A stretch of DNA of 64,000 nt from Adineta steineri (lineage: Eukaryota; Rotifera; Eurotatoria; Adinetida; Adinetidae): NCBI GenBank assembly GCA_905250115.1, contig CAJNOI010000010.1, positions 696,301-760,300 on the forward strand, read 5' to 3'. This document shows, in pieces, positions 44,459 to 57,045 of the stretch. The translations under genes were made by a program, and so were the position numbers. Under the pieces are notes generated by a model. That model ran no database searches, had not been told where the DNA came from, and saw nothing but the letters and a program-made list of their open reading frames with translations. The stretch's first letter is position 1, and each line of letters starts with the position of its first letter.

Positions 44459-46083
44459 AATACATGTCTTGTATCCAATTGTCATATTTGCATATACTAT
44501 TTAAGATAACACATATCTATAATTTTTGATTAACTTTTTACAATGACGATCATGTGATGTATGATTATTTAATAAAAGATTCTATCGAAAAATGAGTAAG
44601 AGAATAAATAGAACTCAACAATTTAAAAGAACATTAAATCTATTTATATCTTCAAGTATTATAGTTATTAATGGCAGAATCTCCAGGGGTGCACCACTTA
44701 CTTTTTTAAGGAAATGGTGCTGTCACTTTCTAGATTTCATGACTTTTTTTCCCGAGGAGAATTTCGATTAAATCTAAAAATATACCACTTTCCAAAAAAG
44801 TAAGTGTAGTACCCCTAAGCAGAATATCTAGGTTAATTTTAAGAGTCAGTAATGGCTTTGATTCTATTTATCGATCACTTTGTCTAACTATTACATGTTT
44901 AAGCATTCAGCGCATCAGAACTATAGCTCATATGCAATCTAAGCAAGTCAAACAGTGCCCAATATTCTAGTAGCTGCCGTGTAAGTTCTTTTTTTTGTTC
45001 TTTGCACAATGATGGTTAAAAAGCAATTATGCGTTATGTAATTACATAGTCGGATGATGTGAAAAAAGTTCGTAATAAACATTCTATTGTTACTAAAGTC
45101 TATTCATTTCTGAATATTAATACAGTAAAAGAATTATATATATTTAGAAAAAAAATGCAGATAATTTTCAATGATATTTGCATGTTTGTATTTGATTTCA
45201 TATGAATTAAGGATCAAAAATATTCACTTAAATTAGTTTTGATATTTATTGAATCAATATTTTTACCACGTATTTACAAAAAAGTATTAGTAGACCGTAA
45301 ACATTGTATTATTCCACGTACAAAATCTATGTAATATCAATTATTCATCCATATCGGAATCGTTACTTGTTAATACAATAATATCTCCAAACGACAAACA
45401 AATACGATTTCATTTATTTAGCTGTCATTAACATATGGAATATTGATATTCAGATTGTTTGTATAATGTGTCTCTGTCGTCTTATTTAGTCATTAGTGCA
45501 TAGGATTTAAAAAAAGAGAAAGTTGCATCGACATTTCTCAATATATTAAAAGGTCATTCATATCTAATAACATTTAGAAATCATCACAAAAAAAAATAAA
45601 TTATATGATTATTCGATTATTTCTAGTAAATTATATTAGTAAGAAATGCTTATTTAGAAATAAGAAAACTAATAGAATTGATTATTTTAGTAACAGTTGG
45701 TGTCCGTCCGATGAATGATAACATCTATAGAAACAGAACGTGTTTCAAATTATGGTGACATATGTAAAGAAAAACCCATCTTATTTATTTTGTTCTACGA
45801 TGATTTCTATGTGATATTTCATAGACTAATCTTCACGAACGAAGAGAAAAGCTATTTTCTATTAGTCGATTATAATACAATGAAAAGTCATTTTATGGTT
45901 GGTTTCATAGACTTCGCTATTGTTTCTTTTCTAGGCAAAAATAAAAAATCATTTTCTCAGAAACATACTGCATGACTTACTTTGAAATCTAATCTTATTT
46001 TTGTTTTTTTCTCTCATTCTTTTTTTGTTAATTATAATACGCACATCATTTATTCTTATTTTTATTAGGATTCATTTTAGATA
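44459..46083. other. Intergenic with a small terminal-inverted-repeat element
   Basis: No credible gene. It holds the inverted-repeat element described separately (44685-44816) and AT-rich DNA. An 86-codon frame at 45715-45975 lacks recognisable features and begins in non-coding-like sequence. The part next to 46084 should be the AGPAT promoter. Confidence 0.45.
44685..44816. mobile_element. Short terminal-inverted-repeat element (MITE candidate)
   Basis: The left arm begins AGGGGTGCACCACTTACTTT and the right arm ends with AAAGTAAGTGTAGTACCCCT. The arms pair over about 33 bp with a few mismatches. Total length is about 132 bp with no coding capacity. The 7-mer GCAGAAT occurs on both sides (44674-44680 and 44819-44825), 4 and 2 bases from the arms, and could be a target duplication if the ends are slightly longer than I drew them. 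The superfamily is not assigned. Confidence 0.5.
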
Positions 46084-48019
46084 ATGGCATCTAATCGTCG
46101 TATTCTCAATGCTATTCAGTTATTCATACCAATTCAGATATTTATTGGTTACTGTTTTTGTGTTAGTGGTTTTCTTGTGAATTTTATTCAACTTCTTTCA
46201 AAAATAATCATCTGGCCATTTCATAAACAACTCTATCGTCGAATTAATTATTATTTAGGAACATTATTATGGAGTCGTATGTTTACTAAATTATATTTAG
46301 ATATTTGTTCGTATTTTTTCATTTACATAGAATTAACTTTTATTTATACATGGTGGGCCGATTCGGATGTAACTGTTTTTGTTGATCCAAAAGATCTTGA
46401 ATATTTAAAACATGAATATGCCCTCAATCTTGTCAATCATCGATATGAAATTGATTGGCTTGTTGGATTAGTAACTGCTCAAAAACTTGGTATACTTGGA
46501 GTAAGTTTTCCTTCTATTGTGCCAAAGAAAATCTATTAGACAAAAAATGTTTTTCTTTAATTAGGGTTCAAAAATAGTTGGTAAAAGTTCACTTAGTTTA
46601 ATTCCAATTGTTGGTTGGTCATGGTATTTTACTGAATCGATTTTTTTACGTCGTGTATGGGAAAGTGATAAGAGAATTCTTGAACATGATATTCAACAAC
46701 TTATTAGTGGTTATCCTGATAATTATAATTTTAATGTATAAAGAATAATAATATCGAGAAAATATTTTAAATTTTGATATTTATAGTTTTTAATGGCTTG
46801 TGAAGGTACTCGATTTACTGAAAAGAAACGATCAGAAAGTATGAAATATGCTAAAGAAAAAAATCTACCAGAATTAAAATATCACATATTACCACGAACA
46901 AGAGGTTTTACTTTAATTCTCCAAGGAGCTAAAGGAAAAAGTAAATTGAATTGAAATAAATTAAATTAAATTCGATTTTATTGTTTTTATATTAGTACCG
47001 GGTGTTTATAATTTCATGCTTGCATTTACCAAAGATAGTGCTTCACCAAAATTCCGTACATTACTTAAAGGACGTCGATGTAATGCTCAACTTTATGTGA
47101 AGTAAGTTAATTGAAAATACAATGCAATTCTATTGATTATATTTTTAGACGTATTCCTGTTTCAGAAATTCCATATGAAGATGAAAAGAAATGTGGTCAA
47201 TGGTTACAAGAACTTTTTCAAGAAAAAGTAATCTTGATTTTTGTAGATTTAGGCCCAATTATGACAATCTTCGTTCGATAAAATCTATAAAAATAGAGGA
47301 GTAAAAGAAAATCATTTTTAGATAATCTTATACGCATGAATATGACACATTGATTGTATGTAAAATTAGAGATAGAGAAATGTAATGATACGGTGCCTCA
47401 TCATGTAAATTATTATTATTCCTTGTTCATCTCATTTATATTTTTCTTATTGTACCTTCTGCTAATTGATTATTTTTTCTGCTCGTTGGTCTGATATTAT
47501 ATTTATATATAGACATAGTGTTGCTTGATTAGATTAGAGGATTCATTTGTATAATTGTGAAGTCACAAGAATATAACCGAGATATTATTAATTGCAATTT
47601 AATGATAATCCAAAAAAAAGCTATAGTAGGGCTTAGCCTTTCTGCCTGATCCTATCTTAGTAATGTCTCTAAGCATTAGCAGTCAATTGTCCTCTCCTCC
47701 TTATTGAAAAAAAAATTTTTTTTATTGATTAATTTAGGATCGTATCTATGATCATTTTGTTCAAAATGATACATTCGATGGTCTCGGTTTACCAAAAGTA
47801 ACATTAAATCGAACTTATTATGATATATTAATTGAATGTTTTTGGCTTGTAATAATTGGTGTTCCATCCTTGAAATGGTTTCTTCAATTTCTTCTAGTCA
47901 GTACTTGGTTTGCTAAGATGATGTTTGTATTAGTTATTATACTTGGATATGTAATTATACAAGGAATGATTAACATGTCCGTCATTAAAATCGATACAAA
48001 AAGTAAAAACACGAAATAA
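46084..48019 (+). CDS. AGPAT3: 1-acylglycerol-3-phosphate acyltransferase, AGPAT3/4-like
   Basis: Membrane acyltransferase of the PlsC family that converts lysophosphatidic acid to phosphatidic acid, at the ER/Golgi. Six exons (46084-46500, 46565-46735, 46787-46940, 46996-47101, 47149-47227, 47738-48019) give 402 aa. An N-terminal membrane helix (FIGYCFCVSGFLVNFIQLL) precedes motif I NHRYEIDWL (the NHxxxxD catalytic box). SLIPIVGWSWYFTESIFLRR and the motif III EGTRFT follow. Two hydrophobic helices lie near the C-terminus. The NHxYEID and EGTRFT forms are typical of the AGPAT3/4/5 branch; which of the three is not certain. Intron 5 (47228-47737) is long for this genome. The gene is intact. 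Confidence 0.9.
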
Positions 48020-49595
48020 TTCCGAAAATTATTTCTTTACATCTCTCACTAGTCGTTTTGTTTTTTTGTTATTTTCCGTAGGAAAAAAACGAACAAGTTT
48101 TTTGTTATTCATTTCTAGATTTTTATATATTAGGATATAGATTTGATAAAAGAGAAAAAAAATAAACTCATTTTTAAATACTATACTTAACAAATGCTAT
48201 TTAATCTTCATCGAAATATTTCATAGTAAAAAATTAACTTAAGAAGTTAATTGAAGATAGTCAATGTATGCTAATGCTCTAATCTATACTTGTAAAGTTC
48301 ACAGAATAATTATTTGTTTACTGTATGTATGTACCAAATATCAGCTAATTTTTGTTTAAAGTTTTGATCTATAAAAAAAGCAAGGATGGAAATTTTGATG
48401 GTAAGTATCAAAGAGCATAAGCTTTGAATTTCTTTAACTCAGCAAAGATACAAAAAGGGTATATATCAATGATCAATTTAATGCTAATCATGACATTATA
48501 TTCAATCACACTATGTCGTTTTACATTGCTTGACACTTTCGAAATGAAAAAAAAAACATTTGTATGTTACGCATGAATCCTATGTGTCAAAAATTGTTTA
48601 TAATTTTTTTTTATACGCAACATTGTTCTACTATCCTGATTTTCTGAATGAAAAAATAAATGATTAAAATGTTTTTTAAAGAATATCACTATCGAGATTT
48701 TATGATTATTGTTAATGGTGTTTTATGATGATGAATGTTCGTTTATTCAGACAACACATGTCATAGGCGTTCCGTCTGTTTTCTTTTTTTGATGACAGCA
48801 CAATGTGTTATTGAGACAGAATATGATCTGCTTTTGAGCTGATGTAATCACTTCTATTCTGTCTAGCTCAATTAGAAATAGGTGGACCTGATGAAAGATT
48901 ATTGAGCAGAAAAGAAAATTGAGACTCATTCGGTTCACTACCAGACATGTCTTCCCTGAGGATATGAACGAACAGATCTGAGTTTCTTTTTCTCTCTCTC
49001 GTCTATATTTTTTGTTTATCACACTATGTTAAAAGTCAATTCGTACTGTATGAAAATAATCTGTCAATTACTCTATAAAAGCTTTGTAATACCACTTGAT
49101 AAAGTTTATTTAATAAATAGCATCATGAACTATCACTAGAGTACACTTGAAGTGTTTAGTTAAGAAATCATATAAGGTAATTATGAATTTGTTTTTAAAA
49201 AAATCTATATAAAAATTTCAAATTAATTGATTCTATTCGATATTTTTTTTTATATAAATTCATGTCAATCGCATCTCTTTTATGACTATTATTTCGATAA
49301 GACACCATTTCTTATATGTAGAATTTAATGATTATATTCGTATTTTCCTTTATTTAAAAAACTCAGTTAATATATCGTCTAAACTTTCTTTATGGATCCA
49401 TTTCTATTTAATTATGATCAAAGATAATCGTTTCTTTTCTTGTCTTGATTGACGAATCATTGATCATTATAATATTCTTTTTTTTCACCAATTGTCTACA
49501 TCGAAAAGAGAGAAGAGAACGAAGACAGATTGGTTCTATCATAATTTATATATATATATATATACGCATCTGATTCAATAGTGCTCATCTATTCT
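48020..49595. other. Intergenic, AT-rich
   Basis: AGPAT 3' UTR and promoter region of the next gene. No convincing coding sequence or RNA gene is seen. A TA dinucleotide run lies at about 49548-49564. Confidence 0.45.
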
Positions 49596-50469
49596 ATGCA
49601 TACAAAGCAAAGCAAAACTAATCAACAAGGAATTATCCGAAAAACATCATCATCTCAGGTTTGTTAAAATCGCTAAATCATCCCATTCGATTAAAATACT
49701 TGAAAAAAAACGAAATTAGAAGTGCATATTACATATAAATTGGTCAATGGATTGTCTACTTAGAATTATATATATATTGAGACAATTCATGACTAATTTG
49801 ACGTCATTTATTTTATTGTAAACTACATTCATGATATCATCTTTTATAGAATTTATTTGAATACTGAAAAAGATTTTCTTCAAAATATTTTGTTTAGAAA
49901 TCAATGATGGGAAAATATTCTTTAACAAAAAGACGTCATTCTCATCAATCAAAACTTCTTCATACACAACAAGAAACAACATTTCTATTCAATAAAATTG
50001 AACAGACAAATACTACAATTCGTTTAAAACATCGAACAAATACATTATTTCGACCACTTGCCGCCTCAACACCATACAATATTGAACAATCAAATTCATT
50101 CAATGACGGCTCCCCACGTAAGTTCATCACATTTGATTGACATATGTTACATTAAAATTAAAACTTCTCATTCTCATTTATAAATTCTTTCTAGATTCTA
50201 TGATGAGACATCAACGATTTGTACTAACACCACCTGTTTATTGTAGTACACCAAAACAAACTCGTCGTCAAATACCAAATAATAACAGTCAAGGACGATC
50301 GACATCCTTAACATTAAAACAAAAAATATTTCTTGAACAAAATCCATCTGTACCAATAATATCACAACGTCGATTACAATTCACACCTAATTCACAATCA
50401 TTCGTGCGATATTCAAATGATGATTCGAAAAGAAAGAATATTAAGAATATAAAAATATGGCTTTTGTAA
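49596..50469 (+). CDS. Uncharacterised basic protein, 185 aa, three exons
   Basis: Exons 49596-49658, 49898-50117 and 50195-50469 join in phase 0 and phase 1 and end in TAA. The start MHTKQSKTNQQG is the first ATG of an exon with a clean CAG|GTTTGT donor. The protein is rich in Lys, Arg, Gln, Ser and Thr, with little hydrophobic core, so it is probably largely disordered. Recurrent short pieces are RFVLTPPVYCSTPKQ and RRLQFTPNSQSF, which look like proline-directed phosphorylation sites (TP). I recognise no domain. A role in nucleic-acid binding or as a kinase substrate would be a guess. Confidence 0.55.
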
Positions 50470-51449
50470 ACATTCAAATTGAATATGTAAATATTTTTTT
50501 TTATATAAATAAATCTGAGTTTTAAATCAATATGTCTATCTCAGCAAAGAAGATTCATAAGAGCGTATATAATCAAAACACAGTTGGATATCAATATAAA
50601 TCAAGCGGAAGATATAGTGATACGTATTGGCGTCGTTCATTGATACATTTCTAAGAGGACGAGACAAATGATAGTTGAAGTGGACAGAACTATCTAGTAG
50701 GGATAAGTATGTCGGTATCATGCCGTTCCTTCTTTTTCCTTTTATATAATAGATCAATTATCAATGAAACTTATTGTTATGTTTTATTTGAAAATGAAAA
50801 AGGTTGTTCTTTTTTTCAATTATAATGACAATCATTTTTTTGAAAAGCAGAAATTACTCTTCTTGTTATATTATGTATAAGAAACATCTGTTTAAAATCG
50901 CATGAATAGAATTGAAGAGATGATTTATGAATAAGTTGAATGATATTGGTAATAGACGATTACAATTTTTGCGTATGTCAATGATCATTTTGAATACTAT
51001 ATTTAAGATACTTGACTTAAGTGTCGATATAATGGAGCAATATTACTGTCTGATTTATTAAGTATGTGAATGAAATGATGATATTGTACGTTACTGTTAT
51101 AATACATGTAATTTAATAGAAAAAAAGAATATCGATTAATTATGAAGTATGTAGTCCTACGTAAGATGTACTTGATAACGAATCAAATAATTCAATATTA
51201 CAAGAGTTAGATCAGTATATATATATATAAAACAGTAAGTGATTAAGTTTATTACGTTTTTATAAGAAAAATGATAACAATGATTTTACTATTGTTGAAA
51301 AATTGGAGATATCTGCTGTTTATCTGAGAGATAATCGTTTTACAATTGGAACAATAATCTATTTGAAAAAAAATTCAAGTAATATTTGAAAATAAATAGC
51401 CAATTGATGTTCGCTACTTACTTATTTATCTCTAAAATTACAAAAAAAA
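50470..51449. other. Intergenic between convergent genes
   Basis: Contains the 3' ends of the basic-protein gene (AATAAA-like signal near 50507) and of FAM177. AT-rich; nothing else seen. Confidence 0.45.
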
Positions 51450-51970
51450 TTAATATATATATATTAAAAATTTAAGATTATCACATACGATCGAATCTAA
51501 TATATGATTAGTATGTTCAATATCTTGAAATGCTTCTCTCCAGGCTTTTTGTTCCTATAAATTATATACATATTTATATCTAATGAAGAAAATTTCTATT
51601 TGGGATAAATATACTTCTGCATTCATACGTTCATAATGTTGAATTTCTGCATGATATTTTGGTTTTGTAATACCGAAAAACCAAGCTATCTTGTCTCCAG
51701 CTGTACAACATACAGAATAAGTTTTCCTTGCAGAGAATTTCATAAAATACCACATTCGTGGAATTAATTTTAATTCACTCTAATCAAAAACTTTTACGTA
51801 TATTGAATCGATTTACACAGTGATCATTAACTTACTGTATCAATTTCTTGTTTCACATTATATGGATTTGGTTCATTTAACTCACTTTCACTATCACTAT
51901 CATTAGTTTTATCATCTAATTTTGACGTTGATAAATCAACATTTAATTTCGATTTATTATTATTATTCAT
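51450..51970 (-). CDS. FAM177A1: FAM177 family protein
   Basis: Small conserved eukaryotic protein of uncertain role, reported at the Golgi in vertebrates. Three exons: 51970-51836 (acidic start, LDDKTNDSDSESELNEPNPYN), an exon from 51779 with SELKLIPRMWYFMKFSARKT, SVCCTAGDKIAWFFGITKPKY and IQHYERMNAE, and a last exon EQKAWREAFQDIEHTNHI ending in TAA at 51450-51452. The C...GDKIA..FGI..PKY pattern is the family signature. Length is about 150 aa, in the usual range. The end of exon 2 was placed at GCAGAA|GTATAT to keep frame and a 60-nt intron; read-through would give a different tail. Only 124 bp separate it from the stop of the next gene. Confidence 0.8.
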
Positions 51971-52094
51971 AATCTTAAACACCATAAAAAAATTATATAA
52001 TCATCTCTCATTATTTTTTCTTCTCCCTTTCTTTTTGTGTATCTTATTTACATGAGAAAGAAAATGAAAACAAAAATCACTGTAACAACAAAAA

Positions 52095-53170
52095 CTACAG
52101 TTGTGGTTCCAGTTCAACAACAACAGCATTAGCAGCCATATCATAACTCGTTTGTCGATGTTGTGATGTCATTAAAGCTACTACAACTGCTGGAAAAAGA
52201 AAAATTGACATAAGACTTTTAAATGATGATCGAGTTATTGCTCTTAAAAAAATGAGAAAAGAAAATAGACGAGAAAATTTTTAAAGATAATCCTTACGCA
52301 ACAGCATTCAGCATTGTACCAGGTTCGATTGTTAAATCTCCATTCTCTTGTATTTGTAAATGATCACATTTAAGGACACGTAAACGAAGAAGACGTTTAC
52401 CTGGTGTGGCACCATAACGCGTAAGACAGAAACTCTACAAAGAAAAAAATTAAATATTTTCTTATTATAAAAATAAAACAAAAGTAACCTCAAAACCAAT
52501 GCTTGCTACAATATAAGTAAATTCAATACAAATAAGTTCGATTGGAAATGAAAATGTTTCATCATAAAGTAAATTGGAGATTATATATGTTAATGTAAGA
52601 CGACTTTCATCGATTATATCAAAATAACTGGAGAGAATGAATATAACAAGAATTCTATAGAATAAATTCATAAAATAATATAAAAAAATTTCTTCAACAA
52701 GTAAACTATTACTTAAATACATGCAATAGAATAAAATCAATTGTTTCAGCAAGAAAACGACGCCACATCGAAGCTATTTTTAGACGCGCTAGAAATTATA
52801 AAATTATTCGTTTAGTCTTAAAAAATAAAAAAATTATTCAGACCATTTCGTATTTCAGCTAAAGGATCAAATGGTTGGGAACGATTCGTTTCTGTTAACA
52901 TTGCAAGAAGATTAGCACTTGTAAACATAGGTATTTGTTGAATAAATTGTTGTGATGAATTCAACATCATTGTACTATAATAAAATACAAATAGAAATAA
53001 TATAACAAATTTATAAAAATATACTTGTAATAAGTAACACAGTTAACATTCCATGTATAATAGGCTTGTTGCCATCTTCTTACTAATTCCGCATATTCAT
53101 CGAGTGTCATTTCTTGAGGTTTTATTTCAGATGTATCTGATGACTTGTTTTCTACAGAATTATTGCTCAT
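52095..53170 (-). CDS. FAM8A1: FAM8A1-like RDD-domain membrane protein
   Basis: The start at 53170 gives MSNNSVENKSSDTSE. A conserved amphipathic stretch follows, LDEYAELVRRWQQAYYTWN. Later exons hold RLKIASMWRRFLAETIDFIL, the opening of the RDD domain with its Arg and Asp, then hydrophobic helices, SFCLTRYGATPGKRLLRLRV and a final PAVVVALMTSQHRQTSYDMAANAVVV. The R..AE.ID and YG.TPGK motifs are diagnostic for RDD proteins. In mammals FAM8A1 is a cofactor of the HRD1 ubiquitin ligase in ER-associated degradation, so an ER membrane role is expected. TAG at 52095-52097. Roughly 280-300 aa, somewhat shorter than vertebrate FAM8A1. Confidence 0.8.
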
Positions 53171-53884
53171 TTTTTCGTCTCTATTTTTATGAATATGAAA
53201 ATTGATTGAATTAAAGAAAAAATTTGATGATTGTCGATTAGTTGAGTATATAAATATATAAATAAATATAAGTCGATTGTCTGTGATGGTACTGGACTCT
53301 TTTTCATACAATCATAAATAATTAGCAAGGACATCTATATTGATCCTGTAACTACGGCGCTAGAACTATTTTTCTGTCTGATAATATGCAGCTGAATTAG
53401 AACATATATAGTATAAGTCACCTTTTAAAACTAAAATATAATTGTTTATACAATCTCTACACATTCGTTTTCTGTATATTTCGTTCAATTATATAACTCA
53501 TAAACATACTGATGACAACGAAAACAAGAATGTCTGATGTACATGTGCATCTATGCATAGAATAAATAAATCTAAACAAATATTTTGTTATAACTCATTG
53601 TTCAAATAGTATTCGTTGTTTTTAAACTTACCTCTTATAGCATGGCTCAATACATTTTCATATACTGTACTCGTTGTGATATATTTCAAGTATGTAGTCA
53701 TACTTATGAAAATATTCTTTATAGAAATAATATTATTATACGCTAAATCTCATTCTTGCTGAGATTATGTTTATAAAGATAATGAAAATCCATATACCTC
53801 AGAAAAACTAATGAATTAAATACTATATTTTGTTTTAAACAAAATTTCTACCAGTACAATAAAATAAAATAAAAATATGTATGA
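53171..53884. other. Intergenic between FAM8A1 and the amylase gene
   Basis: AT-rich. It holds the FAM8A1 promoter and amylase 3' UTR by position; no exon is seen. Confidence 0.45.
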
Positions 53885-55882
53885 CTAAGATTGTTCTCGT
53901 ATTTGAAAGACGTAGACTTGATTATTTGGTAATGTAAGTCGAAGATTTTCATTTGCACGTAATTGTAATTTAACTTTTCTATCAATAAATACTTCATCAA
54001 GTGTATATACTTTTGTTGTATCCAATCCAATTGTTGACCAAACTTCATTTGGTATTGTTAATTCAATATCATAACTACATGTATAATCAAAATTAAGTAC
54101 AAATAATAATTGTTCATCATGTTCGTGATATCGTATAAAAGAATAAATTTTTTTCGTATCATATAATGAATGATTAGCATATTGTAAATCAACTAATTTT
54201 GATGAAACACAATGTAAGGCTTTATAATTATGGATGAGTTGGAAAAGATTTTCATAAAATGAACGAAGAGCTTTTTGTGCAACTGTTAATTGACCACCAT
54301 CACATGCACCGTTATTATACCAAGCTTGATGTTCAGGAATACCCTTGAGAAAAAAAAATAAGACTTATTTTATTTATTATTTTATTTGTATAATTACCCA
54401 ATAATCAAAAATAGTTGTTCGTCCATCATCACTTTGAAAACCTTTTGCTCCTACACTATCAACACCAATTTCTTGTCCAAAATAAATCATAACTGGACCA
54501 GAATGTAAAACAGCTGTACAAACAGCAGCTGGTATTGCTTTCCATGGATTTCCAGCAAATTGTTTTGCAGCAATTCTATATCAAAAGGAAATTGTTTTTT
54601 TGATAAAATAATTATTAGAATTTTTCTTACCGAACTTCATCATGATTTTCCAAAAATCTTAACATATTTTTTTCAATACCTTTTTGTTCATTTTGAATAC
54701 GGGTTATATCATTACAATTTCCTAAAATTGATCCTTCTTCTAATAACCAACGTAAACAATCATATAATCCAACTTTATCATATAAATAATCAAAAAGACC
54801 ATGTTCAATATAACGTTGATATAAATCAGGTCGATAAATTTCAGCAATAAAAATAATTCGTCGTTCAGGATATGTTTTACGTATTGATGTTATTAACCAA
54901 TGCCAAAAATCAGCTGCAACCATTTCAGCCTAAAATCATAAATCATATTATTAGGAAGACGATGACAAAATAAAAGAACTTAACCATATCACAACGAAAA
55001 CCATCAACACCTTTATCAATCCAATAACATAAAATTCGAAAGAGTTTATCCCAAAGTGGTGGACGTGGATCAAAATAATTTTTTCCAACTGTATAATCAG
55101 TTCCATAATTTAATTTAACAGTTTCAAACCAATCTGTAATCAATGGTCGAGAATGAAAGACATCATTACCGGTTGCACGTGCTGGATTTTCAGTATATTT
55201 AGGTATTTTAGATATATCAATACATGGTGGTATATGTTCAACATTTGGCATTTGAAATTCTTCATTTTCAATATAATAAAAATCATTTTTTGGACTAAAC
55301 GCTTTTGTTTGATCATCATTATTACCAAAATCTTCATTAGGTCGAACATCTGAACCATATTCTCTTGCAACATGGTTAGGAATAAAATCCATAAGAACTT
55401 TTAAACCATGTGCATGAGTACGTTGAACTAATTGTTCAAATTCTTGTATACGATTTGGTATATCAACTGCTAAATCTGGATCAATATCGTAATAATCTTT
55501 GACTGCATAAGGTGAACCAGCTAAACCTCTTTAAAATAAAACAAAAGTCATCAAAGATATTTTTTTTCAAACTGATTCTTTACTTGACAATATAAGGATT
55601 ATCTTTACGAATTCCATATGCTGTATAATCAGTCATTGTTGCATGTTCAAGTAGTCCACAATACCAAACATATGTATAACCAAATCTCTTGATTTCCTTT
55701 AAACATGCATCATTAATATCATTCATTTTACCAACACCATTTTGTTCGATTGTTCCATGAACTGTATTAGTTAAATTTCGATTACCAAATAATCGAACAA
55801 GAATTTGATAGATCATCAGTTTATCACGACGTGGGTCAGATGACTGACATGAACACATAGATTTTGAAAGATTTTCGGACAT
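53885..55882 (-). CDS. GH13 alpha-amylase family protein, bacterial type
   Basis: Glycoside hydrolase expected to cleave alpha-1,4-glucans. The start at 55882 gives MSENLSKSMCSC with no clear signal peptide; TAG at 53885-53887. Five exons, about 590 aa. The TIM-barrel motifs are present: region I MDFIPNHV, region II GVDGFRCDM (nucleophile Asp), region III IFIAEIY (acid/base Glu) and region IV FLENHDEV (stabilising Asp). Opening motifs such as QILVRLFGNRN, IEQNGVGKMNDIND, ATMTDYTAYGI and GSPYAVKDYYDIDPDLA resemble amylases of Bacteroidetes rather than animal salivary/pancreatic enzymes. The four introns are of the same short type as in neighbouring genes. Horizontal acquisition followed by intron gain is a likely history, but it needs a phylogeny. 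Confidence 0.85.
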
Positions 55883-57013
55883 TGTTGAAACTAAAGAACA
55901 TTATAGAGTAATAATTTATTAGCAAAAAAAAAGAATCATTTATTATTCGTACGAGCACGTAACGGAGTAAATCGTCGAAGAGATAAAAAGATCAGTCTCA
56001 TATGACAGATCTGAAAAACAAAATTTGTTGTACAAAGCTTTAAAATTCTTTTTTAATCTTGATTTTCTCAGTATATGTTTTGTGTAATATTGTATTTATT
56101 TCTTGTCGTTTGATATCAATACATTAAAAAAAATCTTTGAAATTATTCGATGTTGGAAGTTTAATCAATCAAAATAATCCTGGTCCTACTTATGAGGTAA
56201 TCATCAATTCATTTCATTCTTTTGTTCGTAAAAATTTTTCATTCAATATCTTCATACATTCGTATCTTGATACTCAAGAGCTTTCCAGCTCCTTTTTTTT
56301 TCTTATTCTTTTAGAGTACCTTCTTTCTACTTCAATTGTATAAATATCTTAGATGATGGATGATTTCATTTAAAATGCATATAAAACAGTTGACATGCCT
56401 CACAGGGTACTTTCATTTTGTGTCATTGACAACGACGTAGATACATAAACACTTATTTATTGCATTTTGTTTACATAGTTCAACTCAGTCAGAGAGAGAA
56501 AGAGAACTTGAGAGGTACCGTTTTGGCGTTTTTGCGCGCGGCAGAAAAATCAATCTCTTTCTCACTCTATGTCTTTGTTTGATTATACATACAAACTAGA
56601 GCGAGAGAGACAGAGAGAAAGAGAAGAGTACTTGAATATGGTCATCTTTTTCTCAGAGGTAAAAGAATTTTGTTAAAAGTCTTCACATTACCTGTTTGCT
56701 CTCTCGTAGCTAGCTACAGTAGAAGAAGTATTGTGTCTGTTTGTGCATAAATCGAAAGAGAAAAAAGAGAGAAAAAGAGTTCGTATAATTAGAAAAAAAG
56801 AGAGAAAGAATAGTAGAGACAGACAGAGAGAGAGACAGAGAGAAAGTTGAAATATATTTTCATTTTAACGCACACATATAAAGCTCAGTCATTCGTATGG
56901 AAGGTATGTGAGAGAGTTGGACATTTATATTCATAAAGGTAATTATCACTGTAGTTTTCTTTATATGATCAAATAGGACTTCATTATTTGTAATTAAGGT
57001 GAGACAATAACAC

Positions 57014-57045
<32 letters not shown>

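Noticed and set aside
45715..45975. 86-codon frame upstream of AGPAT
   Set aside because: No domain, no splice partners and AT-rich codon content like the surrounding intergenic DNA.
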